Assembly (NCBI GenBank): GCA_030533445.1 | Contig: CM060065.1 | Span: 51,095,964 to 51,159,963 of the forward strand | Origin: Cyprinodon diabolis | Taxonomy: Eukaryota; Chordata; Actinopteri; Cyprinodontiformes; Cyprinodontidae | DNA length: 64,000 bases | Direction of reading: 5' to 3' | In this document: positions 1 through 8,745 of the stretch, piece by piece | How the letters are laid out: each line of letters opens with the position of its first letter | Position numbering within the stretch: the first letter of the stretch is position 1 | Translations under genes and position numbers: made by a program | Notes under the pieces: generated by a model | What the model saw: the letters and a program-made list of their open reading frames with translations, nothing else | What the model was told of the DNA's origin: nothing | The model's database searches: none

Positions 1-20
1 AAAATGAAATATTGAACCAA

Positions 21-227
21 TAGGCTGCTCAGTGTCACAGTGGATAGCACTGCTGCCTTGCAGCAAGAAGGTTCCAGGTTCGATTTCCGGCCCGGGGTCT
101 TTCTGCAAGGAGTTTGCATATTCTCCCTGAGCATGCGTGGATTCTCTCTGGGTACTCCAGCTTCCTCCCACAGTCCAAAATTAATTAATTAATTTGCTTC
201 TCGAAATTCTCCTTAGGTGTGAGTGTG
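21..227 (+). mobile_element. tRNA-headed SINE, 5' part (split by a transposon)
   Basis: This is the left part of a fish tRNA-derived SINE. The tRNA-like head (about 21-90) has a box-B-like GGTTCGATTTCC. The body includes the stretch around CTTCCTCCCACAGTCC that recurs in the SINEs at 7481-7812 and 44094-44468. The body breaks at 227 and resumes at 769, because another transposon has inserted. Alignment to the two other copies supports the call. The subfamily name cannot be given from sequence alone. Confidence 0.8.
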
Positions 228-768
228 AAACCTGACTCAGCCAAATGGATTTGCTGGATTTGCTCCGCATATCCATCTGGAAACCTTCCGTTGAAGTAAT
301 TTTTGGAAGGGGCAAAAATACTGGTTAGCTGATTGGCCTATGTTGGTGATAAACCAATCAGATCAACGAAGCATATGACGTACTAACAGAGCGACGACGA
401 AAACACAACCGCAAACCAGGCTACTCTTGCCAAAACCAGCTGGGAGAAGAGCAAAAACATCTTTTCCTCTGAGAAAAGCCTCCAGAGCAGTGTTTTGCTC
501 TTCTTTCAGTGAAGAAATACTCTGTAATTCCGATAAAAATTGCTCGATAGCCACGCTAACGCTAGTTTCATCGGCTGAAGCCGCCATGTTCTTTAGACTG
601 AACTGTCGCGCTTCTCGTTGCGTCACACCTCAACCCGCCTCAAAGCCAACGCTGATTGGACGTTTGTTTGGTGAACGGCTCCATATTTTCTTTAACGGAG
701 ACTCTCAAGACTGATTAGCGAGTGAAACCTTGAAAGCTCGCGAGATCAGGATGGTCTCACAAGGCTAG
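228..768 (-). mobile_element. DNA transposon carrying a RecQ-helicase fragment, copy 1
   Basis: This 541-bp element is flanked by a perfect 8-bp target duplication TGAGTGTG (220-227 and 769-776) and lies inside a SINE. Its left end reads AAACCTGACTC (TAACCTGACTC in other copies). Its right end reads CTCACAAGGCTAG, the reverse complement of CTAGCCT(C/T)GTGAG. Each end carries a short hairpin. The interior holds the helicase-derived reading frame on the minus strand. No transposase is present, so it is non-autonomous. An 8-bp duplication fits hAT, MULE, Merlin or Zisupton-like elements, but the short termini do not decide between them. Confidence 0.8.
363..626 (-). pseudogene. RecQ-like helicase N-terminal fragment inside transposon copy 1
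   Basis: This is an 87-codon frame on the minus strand. A second in-frame Met at 587 has a GAACATGG context, good for a vertebrate start. From there about 55 residues are helicase-like: an acidic/serine-rich lead, then LKEEQNTALEAFLRGKDVFA, the Q-motif/motif 0 region of RecQ-family helicases. This runs into the Walker A region, here LPAGFGKS against PTGFGKS in other copies. Downstream of GKS the frame reads into element sequence, so only the first part of the ATPase domain is present. It has no DEAH box, RQC or HRDC domain and cannot be a working helicase. It is seen almost identically at 49402-49665. Capture from a host RecQ gene or decay of a helicase-encoding transposon are both possible. 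Confidence 0.6.
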
Positions 769-862
769 TGAGTGTGTGAATGGGTGGACCCCTGGACAGG
801 TCGGCACCAGCATCCCTCGTGACCCCGCTTGCGATAAGCGTGTCTGAAGATGGATGGATATT
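769..862 (+). mobile_element. tRNA-headed SINE, 3' part
   Basis: This continues the SINE from 227 after the inserted transposon. It contains CCTGGACAGGTCGG, then GACCCCGCTTGCGATAAGCG, and ends in AAGATGGATGGAT, the usual GGAT tail of this family. Joining 227 to 777 restores the contiguous SINE order seen in the other copies, which shows that the transposon is the younger insertion. Confidence 0.8.
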
Positions 863-1267
863 TAATCCCTTTTCTTTTTTGTCACACATTTCAGATCAAA
901 CTGATTTTAACTGTTATTTGCAAGAAGTGGTGTCAGAGTGGAACCATGCTAGAGTCCGGTCCGCAGTCTGGTTCAGGATTATTCACACTAATCAATGGCA
1001 TCAAGAATGCAGACTAGACTTTACACAGTTCTGTTTGTAAATGATAATATTTAATAAACTATTTATGGTAAATAGTTCCCATTTAATCACCTGTTTAAAG
1101 GGGCGGCTAGCAGCAGTCTGAATTATGGGTTACACTAAAAACAGAGAGCTACGTCACATTACCCCTTATTTCACTAAAACAAAGTGGTAAATAATACATC
1201 TCAATGACAGCATGTCAGTGCAACAGACCATCTCTGTTTATTGATAATCATATGTTACACATATTTT
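863..1267. other. No gene seen
   Basis: This is AT-rich sequence without a supported reading frame, repeat or RNA. Short frames here have no recognisable protein features. Confidence 0.5.
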
Positions 1268-1505
1268 ACTCTTAATGGAGGTTTCTTCCTGTTCAAAGGG
1301 AGTTTTTCCTCTCCACTGTCGCTACAAGCATGCTTAGTGTGAGGGATTGTATTTGAGTCAATGAGTCGATGCAATCAACTGGTTTTCCTTAGATAGAAAA
1401 CTTTGAATCAATTTGACTGGATGATCTGGTTGAACTGGAAAGTGCCTTGAGATGACATGTGTTGTGAATTGGCGTTATATAGATAAACTGAATTGAATTG
1501 AATTT
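1268..1505 (+). repeat. LINE 3' end, (TTGAA)n-tailed family
   Basis: It begins with the block GGTTTCTTCCTG..., continues through CTCTCCACTGTCGCTACAAG and ends with a TATATAGATAAACTGAATTG-type tail. The same block recurs at 50722-50940 (reverse) and 54520-55042. It is the 3' untranslated part of an L2-like LINE that is abundant in fish. No coding part is attached. Confidence 0.7.
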
Positions 1506-2348
1506 TTATTTAGTAACTAAGGTTCCTCTTCTTTATGTCTAAAATATTACTAAATGTTTTATTTAGAACCTCAACACAAACATATCATCTAAAAACCACA
1601 CCTCAACCTAAGATAAAACTGTGAGCTCAGTTAAAAAGAAAGGGAGCAAATAATTCATGCATCCTGAAATGTTCTGAAAGATTTTCTCTAAAAATGTTTA
1701 GCAAAAAAAAGGAAAACGAGTCTTGAGAGGTAATCAGGGTCACATCGTGAAAGCCCATTTCTTTCTTTTTGCTCCCATTATGGGTGTGGCTTATATTTAT
1801 CAAATTTCGTAGAACATTACGCTCCCCTTTGGTAAGAAACTGACAAAGGGTCTCCAAGCTCTATTATAAGCTCCTATTAAGTCTAATAAAAGAATATTTC
1901 TGTCTCACAGAGATTTTAGTGAGGATGTATCGAGAAAGGAATAGGAGCACAAAGAGCTTTCCTTGTTCTATCGAGGTGTCCTGCTTTATGTCTTCATTTT
2001 AGCAGCGGTGGTGAATTAAACTGGGTTTCATGTTTAGAGTACAGACATAATATTTACTGCATAATGATGTAAAGAAGATGTATTTAATAAGGTTTTCTCA
2101 GATGAAAAGATTTTGTGTCCAATGGAATGACTTACTGTTTCTACTGCCTTTATCGTCTGATTCACAGTCATGGTTAAAAAATATCCTTTATCAAAGCTGG
2201 TGTTTTAATTTAGGGGAAATTTGCTTTCAACTAAACTGAAGTGTATAAAAGCACATGAAATAATCTGATAAAACTAAAAAAAGAAATTTGAGGAAAACAG
2301 ATGAAGCTCCACATTTAAAAATTCATACAAGCATAAAAATGAACTCAC
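1506..2348. other. Presumed intron, no gene seen
   Basis: This AT-rich stretch lies directly downstream, in minus-strand sense, of the cadherin exon. It is presumably its following intron. The next expected cadherin exon (the rest of the second EC repeat) was not found between here and the window start. Confidence 0.5.
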
Positions 2349-2468
2349 CAGAATTTGGATCCACTGAAAAGTAGGGCTGTCCATCCAGGATGCTGTAGAC
2401 GAGCTTAGCGCTGTTCCCGTACACGGGATCATCGGCATCTGTGGCTGTTACCCTGGTAACCGGGGTAC
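2349..2468 (-). CDS. Type II classical cadherin, internal exon (start of EC2)
   Basis: This is a calcium-dependent cell-adhesion protein of the plasma membrane. The exon is 120 bp, phase 1 at both ends, and encodes about 40 residues from a split Gly to a split Gly. The peptide contains [20 protein letters not shown] and then GQPYFSVDP. This matches the beginning of the second extracellular cadherin repeat of type II cadherins, with the DxD calcium-binding motif in TATDADDP. The acceptor is pyrimidine-rich and ends CACCACAG. The donor is TCTG|GTGAGT. The frame is open and splice sites are canonical, so it looks functional. The [13 protein letters not shown] wording resembles the cdh8/cdh10/cdh11 group, but one exon is not enough to pick the paralogue. 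The upstream exon (end of EC1) would lie to the right and was not found in the remaining 61.5 kb. Type II cadherin genes are known for very long introns. Confidence 0.9.
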
Positions 2469-3533
2469 CTGTGGTGCAGGAGAAGATTGTTACGAACAGC
2501 AGCTCTACAGCAATCAGGTTCAAATCCCTTTACATTGAGATGTGGTTGTGCTGAGCCAATCAGAATGAAGCGATTTGACCCAACGTGGGGTTGATTGGTT
2601 CAAATGTCTGGACCCTACCCGATTGCACTGTGCTTTAAACTTATTTTTTCTTTAAGTCTGCATTTGTGAAAAGAACACAATCGTTAAAACTGAAGGAAGC
2701 AGCAAGGTGTGTGGATTTGCTGTCTGATCCCTTTCAGTGTAATTCTGCATCTTTTGTTAGGATATAAATAAATGATGCCTTAAAAATGTTCTTCTAAGCA
2801 TCTTTCTCATTAGTTATGCAAATTGGAAAACTGAATACATTAAAACCCGAATAGGAGGTCAATAGATCACCTATTTTATTTTGATCAAGACCAATTTTCC
2901 AATTTTGTGGATGCTGGTACTGTTGTTAAAGTGAGAGTAAACTGAGAGAACTTCACATTATCAGCCTGGATTGGTTACAGCAATGGTGGAGAAAAAACAA
3001 GCATTTTACTCAGGTAGTAGTATAATACTTTATAATTTTAGAAAAAGTAAAGAGTACAAAATCTGTGTCTAAAAAGTCTGAATAATTATTAATCATTATA
3101 ATTATTTAAAGTGACAATAATGTAATAAATACTTAATAATTTGATATGTTAAACAAATTGCTTATTTTAGTATTTCTTCCTTCTGGTCGTTTAATGTCCC
3201 ATGAGAACATTCATTAAAAGTTATATTTATCTGAGTAGATTTAGATTATTTCCAAGTGTCAGTGTTGCAGTGAACCCAAAGGTAATTCAAACTGTCACCA
3301 CGGCCCCTCAGGTCCATCCTAACTTCTAATTGGTTAACCAACACAGTCAGTTTACAACCAATCAACATGAACAGTGTAAGTAATTATGTTGGGAGTTGGT
3401 GACACATTAAAACGGGTATAGCTGCATTTCTTTAGCAATATAAACTGTTTTACAAAAACAAACCAATCATGTTATTATTTTTATTAACATAGCTAGATCT
3501 AGATGTAGCACAAGGTTTATGTTGATGTTTGCA
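2469..3533. other. Presumed intron, no gene seen
   Basis: This is AT-rich sequence immediately upstream, in minus-strand sense, of the cadherin exon. No coding frame or confident repeat was identified. Confidence 0.5.
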
Positions 3534-3690
3534 GGGGTTGAAAGTAACAAAAGTATATTAACTTCATTACTGTACTTAAATCTTTTTTTGAGTATCTTTA
3601 CATGAGTAATATTTTTCTTTTTTTGTTGTTGTTTTTAATAACTTTCACTCCACTACATTTCAAAGTCAACTATTTCTAGTTCGCTACATT
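3534..3690. repeat. hAT-like AGTA/ACTC-rich element, left part
   Basis: It starts near GTTGAAAGTAACAAAAGTA and carries runs of the AAGTA/TACTT/ACTCAAGTA type that recur at 4860-4983 and 52439-53143. It appears to be one end of an old MITE. Its other end is near 4860-5895, now separated by a Penelope-like insertion and a solo LTR. Confidence 0.4.
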
Positions 3691-4111
3691 TCCAGGAACG
3701 GAAGCTGCTAGCTCCTTCTTCCTTTTGTAGCTTAGCTTTGTAATCTGCTGTTGCTGTTTTTCTTTACTAAGATATTATTTCAACATGGCAGATAAAAGCA
3801 CTTAGGACTGAACGTGGACACCACTGGTTAGAGATTGATGTTTCACAAATGTGAAACACTTAATTCAGATTATTATTTGTAGTTAATACATTTTATTAAG
3901 GCTTTATTTGTTGCTATGTGGCCGAGTTGTTCAGTAGGATGGATTCTCAAAGCAGAGTGGTAGCTTCTGCATGATAATAGATCAAACTATAACCCTCTAT
4001 TCCATAGTGAAAATGTGAGGAGAATCAAGACACTTCTGATTTCTTTTTCATTTCTTTTTAAATAAGAAATAATAATCAGAGCGGACGTTCTTATTTTTTT
4101 TGCCATTTTAT

Positions 4112-4738
4112 GCTGTAGTTGCTGATGAAGGTTCTCAGTCATCCAGGTCATAGTCATTCCGTAAAAATTCAAAAAATATCCACTGGACTTGGTTTCCATG
4201 ATTTGAAGACGTTTCTCCACCTCTCCAGGAAGCTTTCTCAATTCAAATGTCTGGATCCGCAGTGAGTTTGAGTCTTATATAGACAAAACCTTGTATTGCT
4301 TGGAAACATGCAAATGGTAACCGATGAATGGGTCGTTTGGTTCCATTGTTAGCCTGTAATACCTGAAACCTGTCTATGATTGTTAAGAGTCGGTCGTTAA
4401 GGAGGTATTGTTCACCAGCTGGAGCGGGTAGGTCCCTCGTTCCTCTGTGATGTTGTGGGGGGTTTGGTGATATCTGAAAGGGATCATGTCTATGATTGAA
4501 TTGTATGTTTTCCCAAAAACATACAATTCAATCATAGACATGATCACTTCCAGATATCACCAAACGACCCACTCATCGGTTACCATTTGCATGTTTCCAA
4601 GCGATACAAGGCTTTGTCTATATAAGACTCAAACTCACTGCGGATCCAGACATTTGAATTGAGAAAGCTTCCTGGAGAGGTGGAGAAACGTCTTCAAATC
4701 TTGGAAAGCAAGTCCAGTGGATATTTTTTTTTATTTTT
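4112..4738. mobile_element. Penelope-like inverted repeat (tail-to-tail pLTR remnant)
   Basis: The two arms are inverted copies. For example, the AAGCTTTCTCAATTCAAATG region on the left recurs as CATTTGAATTGAGAAAGCTT on the right. The repeat contains GGAGAAACGTCTTC and the block CAGTCATCCAGGTCATAG, both familiar from fish Penelope-like retroelement long terminal repeats, which often occur in inverted arrangement. The left arm holds about 125 bp (4342-4465) absent from the right arm. No reverse transcriptase or GIY-YIG nuclease is present. A related fragment lies at 60453-60600. The family assignment rests on recall of the motif, not on a search. Confidence 0.55.
4482..4545. repeat. Perfect 30-bp hairpin with 4-nt loop
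   Basis: The arms 4482-4511 and 4516-4545 are exact reverse complements, with CCCA as loop. Outside the stem the pairing continues imperfectly through GATATCACCAAAC. It sits at the centre of the Penelope-like inverted repeat. Confidence 0.9.
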
Positions 4739-4859
4739 ACGGTATGCTGAAGTTCTACAGTAACTTTACAGGTGTTTCCTGAAAGTTACATGGTTCTTTA
4801 AAACTGCTCTAAAAATTAAACAGAAATGTAATGATATTAGAAAATGCAATTTGTACTTT

Positions 4860-4983
4860 GGAATACTGAAGTATATTCAAAAGCAAGTACTTCAATACTT
4901 TAACTTGAGCAGATTTTTAACTGAGTAACTTTTACTTGTTGAGCAAGATTTGACTACGAGTATCAATAATTTTACTCAAGTAC
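4860..4983. repeat. hAT-like AGTA/ACTC-rich element, right part
   Basis: It contains CAAGTACTTCAATACTTTAA and TTTTACTCAAGTAC. The solo LTR inserted at 4983. The element seems to continue after the LTR as AGTACTACTCCTGAG and ends near 5895 (TCCACTGCTGG). Confidence 0.45.
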
Positions 4984-5863
4984 TGTCATGATCTGGCCTG
5001 TTTGCTCTCCCCTAATTAGTAATTCCTCTCACCTGCCCTCTTCCTTCCCAGCCTCAATTATAATTTATTCCTCTCAACTGTTTCCTCTGGTTTATATTCA
5101 GTTCAGCCTGAGCATTCAGTGCCAGATCATTGCTTGTCTTTCTGTTCAGTTTTTATTTGGTTCATGTCCTGGATCCTAGCTTCCAGTGGAAAGAGGGTTT
5201 TAGTGTTTGTCTCGTCTCCTGATCGTCCACTGTTCGTCCCCCGCGGAGTCCTCTGGGTTTTTGGCTCATTATGGGGGGAGGTTCAGTTTTTATCAAAGTA
5301 AGCCGGGCTCCAGGGTGGAGACCAGTTTAAAGTCTGCTTCAAGTTCCGGTTCCTACGTCCTGTCTCGGCTACCCTCTTCCACTGTGCCTGCCTGTCTGCA
5401 CCTGATCCTGTCTGCTCCTGTGCGTGACCACCTGGTCATGCTCCTGGTCCCAGTCTGACTTTGACCCTCCTGGGAGCCTGTGCATGTCTGGAAGTCTGGA
5501 TCCTGCCACCTGTCTCTGTTCCTGCCTGATCTGGACCCTGCCTGTTCCCGTCTGTTCTGGATCCCTCACCAGGATCAGCTTCCAGCATCACCTCTGGGAC
5601 TGCAGCACTGGGGACACTCGTGGTCTGGACTGTTAAACCAGGTAAGTGACCAACCCAGATAATCATACATCAGTTTATCGTGGTCACTTATCTGTGTTTC
5701 TCCCCCAGAGTGTCTGAGATTGGGCGGTGCCCCGCCCCCCCGCCTGCAGTGTCCGCGAGCCACAGCTCCGCTTTTGTTTTGTTTTTATTTTATTAAATCT
5801 TTTGAACTTTCCTACTGACTGTCTCTCCTGAATACTGGGTCCATCTGTCCTCGGGTCTTGACA
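4984..5863 (+). mobile_element. Solo LTR 1 (LTR retrotransposon)
   Basis: This 880-bp unit begins TGTCATGATCTGGCC and ends TCTTGACA, with TGTCA...TGACA short inverted termini. It is flanked by AGTAC on both sides (4979-4983 and 5864-5868), a 5-bp target duplication as made by retroviral-type integrases. There is no internal gag-pol, so it is a solo LTR left by recombination between two LTRs. An internal short hairpin (AAGTGACC ... GGTCACTT, about 5645-5690) and a late polyadenylation-type AT-rich stretch are shared with solo LTR 2. Confidence 0.8.
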
Positions 5864-5895
5864 AGTACTACTCCTGAGAACTTTGTCCACTGCTG

Positions 5896-7037
5896 GATAT
5901 CTGTGTGTGTGTTTTTAGCTAATGACGCATTTAAGTAATGAATATATGTTGTATTTAAGAAGGGTCAGAAAGTGGGAGGGGTTTACAGTGCTGAAACAGG
6001 CCCCTAACCAATCAGAGGACAGAAACTAGTTTATCGATCCCTGCAGTAGAGGGGCTAAAATCAATTAAAAACTCGTAATCAAACGTATATATTATAATAA
6101 AATGTAACCTGGAATATAATTATTTGCTTATATAATTGTTCAACTTTAATTGAATATCTTTTTTTAGCCTGTCTAAATATAAAACAACTATATTTCTTTT
6201 TCTGTAATCAATTTCCAATTTTAAATAAATATTTAAACTATGATTTCCTTTTTTTAAATTTCTTCTTAGTTGTCTGTTTATGTAGTTTTTTAGTTTATTG
6301 ATGTTAATGCATTTTTTTTTGCTTTCCAAATTAAAACGCTTCAGGTGTTATAACTTTCTTTTACATTAGCTACTCTCAAAAGCAGAAATCAGGTTCTTTA
6401 TTACAACAGCTTTATTATATTTGTCAAAAATATATGCAAGGACCTTCATCAATATTCCAGTTACACCGAGCGCTCAAGGCAAATCAGAAAAGAGATTAGT
6501 GCCAATTCAGTCTACCTTTCAGAGCAGCATTATCCACTATCTGGAGGGTAAAAGCTCTCACAATCTGAATTTAAATATATTATTAACCCAATTAAACCCA
6601 ACCAGTTCTTATTTGCAGTGACCCACCTCCTGAGCAGTCATCCAAAGTACGTGAGTATGAGAGAGAAAGAGAGAAAAGAGGCTGGCAGTCTGAGAGTGGG
6701 TAGCACGCTGGCAGGAATGCTGCAGATGGTATGGTAATTGTTTCTCAGAAAGATGTTTAGTGGTGTTCTGACAACAAAGGGAAATGTCCCTCATCACAGG
6801 CGGCACAGGTCCTGCCACAGGCTGTTAAATCTGTCCACTGCAGATGAGGGACCTTGTGCAGACACATGCTAGGTGAGAATTTTCTGTCTAGCACCGTGAT
6901 TCAAGAAGTTTAGATATCAATTTTAAAAAAACTGAAAATGGCATGACTCCAGAAAGTCTCTAAAAGAAGTTTTTATGGTGTCATTGTGACGTGGAGGTGA
7001 TCCTCTCAGCAATCAGGACGCCAGGTTGGCTTTTATA
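5896..7037. other. No gene seen
   Basis: This is AT-rich sequence. Short frames at 6120-6329, 6421-6621 and 6609-6818 have low-complexity or unremarkable composition and no recognisable domain. No confident repeat was identified. Confidence 0.5.
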
Positions 7038-8037
7038 CACTGAAAAAACAGCTCATAAGATTTACTTGAAAAAATATATTGTAAGTATTTGCACTCAAAT
7101 GATTTAAGTTAAATGTAATGCTGCAATATCAAGTTAACACTCACTTGCCAGTATCAAGTGAATTTTACTTTCCATTAAATATAACAGTTGCGAAGATATT
7201 AAGTAACATTTACTTAATTACATGCAAGTTGTAAGTTAGATTTATTAAAAAAATTAAGTAAAGTGAACTAGCATTTTACTCAAAATTTTAAGTAAATGTT
7301 ATATCCCTGTAGAATTTGCTGTTATGAAGTAATTTAAGTAGATATTAATTATTTTCTATGATTGACATTTACTTTGCTTCATCATGTTACCTTACTCACT
7401 AATATTAGGTAACCATTGCCATTTTTCTTTTGATAAATGTTACCAAATAAATTGAAATAAAAGTCTATACATTTTATATACCATCCATCCATTTTCTTAC
7501 ACGCTTGTCCCAATTGGGGTCACAAGGGGTGTTGGTGTCTATCTCCAGCAGTCAATGGGCGAGAGGCGGGCTAAACCCTGGACAGGTCGCCAGTCCATCA
7601 CAGAGATAAACAACCACTCACTCACACCTAAGGACAATTTAGAGAAGCCAATCAACCTAACAGTCATGTTTTTGGACTGTGGGAGGAAGCCGGAGTACCT
7701 GGAGAGAACACACACATGCTCAGGGAGAACATGCAAACTCCATGCAGAAAGACCCCGGGCGATTCGAACCCAGAACCTTCTTGCTGCAGGGCAGCAGTGC
7801 TACCCACTGCATTTATCCAGTATTTTTGGTTTATCTTCATACAACTGGTAAATATTTAAATAGTTTAAGAAAATCTAAGTAAAATTTACTCTTCTTCCAA
7901 AATGCATGTATTACATTAAAAAAGGTTTATTTTTACTTCAAAACTCTAGTTCTTACAGAAGCTTAAAAATTCTAATTAGAAATTATTACAAATACTCTAA
8001 TAGAGTTTACAACACCAAAAAAGTCATTTTTATCCGT
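7038..8037. mobile_element. Possible CACTA-like element interrupted by a SINE
   Basis: The left end CACTGAAAAAAC follows TA, and a degenerate right end near TTTTTATCCGTG is followed by TA. The interior has the AAGTAAA/TTTACTT composition of a MITE. The right terminus is weak, so the limits are tentative. The SINE at 7481-7812 lies inside. Confidence 0.3.
7481..7812 (-). mobile_element. tRNA-headed SINE, near complete
   Basis: In reverse orientation it runs from the tRNA-like head (box-B region near 7770, GGGTTCGAATCG on the minus strand) to the GGAT tail, seen on the plus strand as CCATCCATCC at 7481. It contains CCTGGACAGGTCGCCAGTCC and GGACTGTGGGAGGAAG. It is the most complete copy here and served to interpret the split copy at 21-862. 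Confidence 0.85.
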
Positions 8038-8384
8038 GTATGTGCCCCCAGCTGGTCAGCACTGACAGCTTTAACTGTTGATTATCTTCCTTTTGACAAT
8101 CATCTGTAGATTATCACTGAGGTCTGGACACTTTGCTGACCAATCCAGCACAGTCAAAATATACTTATTAAATCAGGTTATGATATCTGTGACCATCAAA
8201 TGAATCTGGTGTATGGGTAACATCTGAAACATGCAGGGTGTGTTTGAGGGTCAGGGTTAAAAAAAACCACTGCTGTAGGAGGGTCTGAAGTTCTGCTGCA
8301 ATATCAAATTAACGTCTCCAGGAAGTTCATCAGTAGACAGATTATGTTTGGCAATGTTTCTGGTGCAGTATAGAAAATAAAAGA

Positions 8385-8745
8385 ATAGAATTCTGCCAAA
8401 ACACTGAGATGCTCCAATCAGCTGCTACTGCCTTTGAGGCAGCGGCACCGAGGCTCTGGAACAACCTGCCCTGTAACAATCCATCTGCAGGATCTTTTGC
8501 AAGTTGAAGTGGACATCTGGTAAAAAAAAAAAATAAATTAACTAAAATAAAAACAAAATTAAAAAAGAAAATCTATTTACATTTTTAATTACATTTCTAC
8601 TACTTTTATTTTCATTGTATTGTATTGCATTGTTTATGTATTTTAGCTTTTAAGTGTTTACCTTATTTCCTGTCTCTGTGATATCTGTGCAGCACTTTGG
8701 TCAACCACGATTGTTTTAAATGTGCTTTATAAATACAGTTTGAGT
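8385..8745 (+). pseudogene. L2-type LINE, 3' end with last codons of the reverse transcriptase ORF
   Basis: A short stretch reads AFEAAAPRLWNNLP, the C-terminal segment of CR1/L2-group ORF2 proteins. It is followed by a stop-containing tail and a 3' end reading GCAGCACTTTGG ... TTTATAAATACAGTTTGA. The 5' part is truncated away, as is usual for LINE copies. It is non-functional. Confidence 0.65.

Noticed and set aside
21..90. tRNA gene
   Set aside because: The box-B-like motif belongs to the head of a SINE that recurs in the window. No intact cloverleaf was found.
4112..4738. Active hammerhead ribozyme in the Penelope-like repeat
   Set aside because: The expected CUGAUGA core is not present in recognisable form; only the GAAAC-GUC-like part is visible. 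It is kept as a check and not as a feature.
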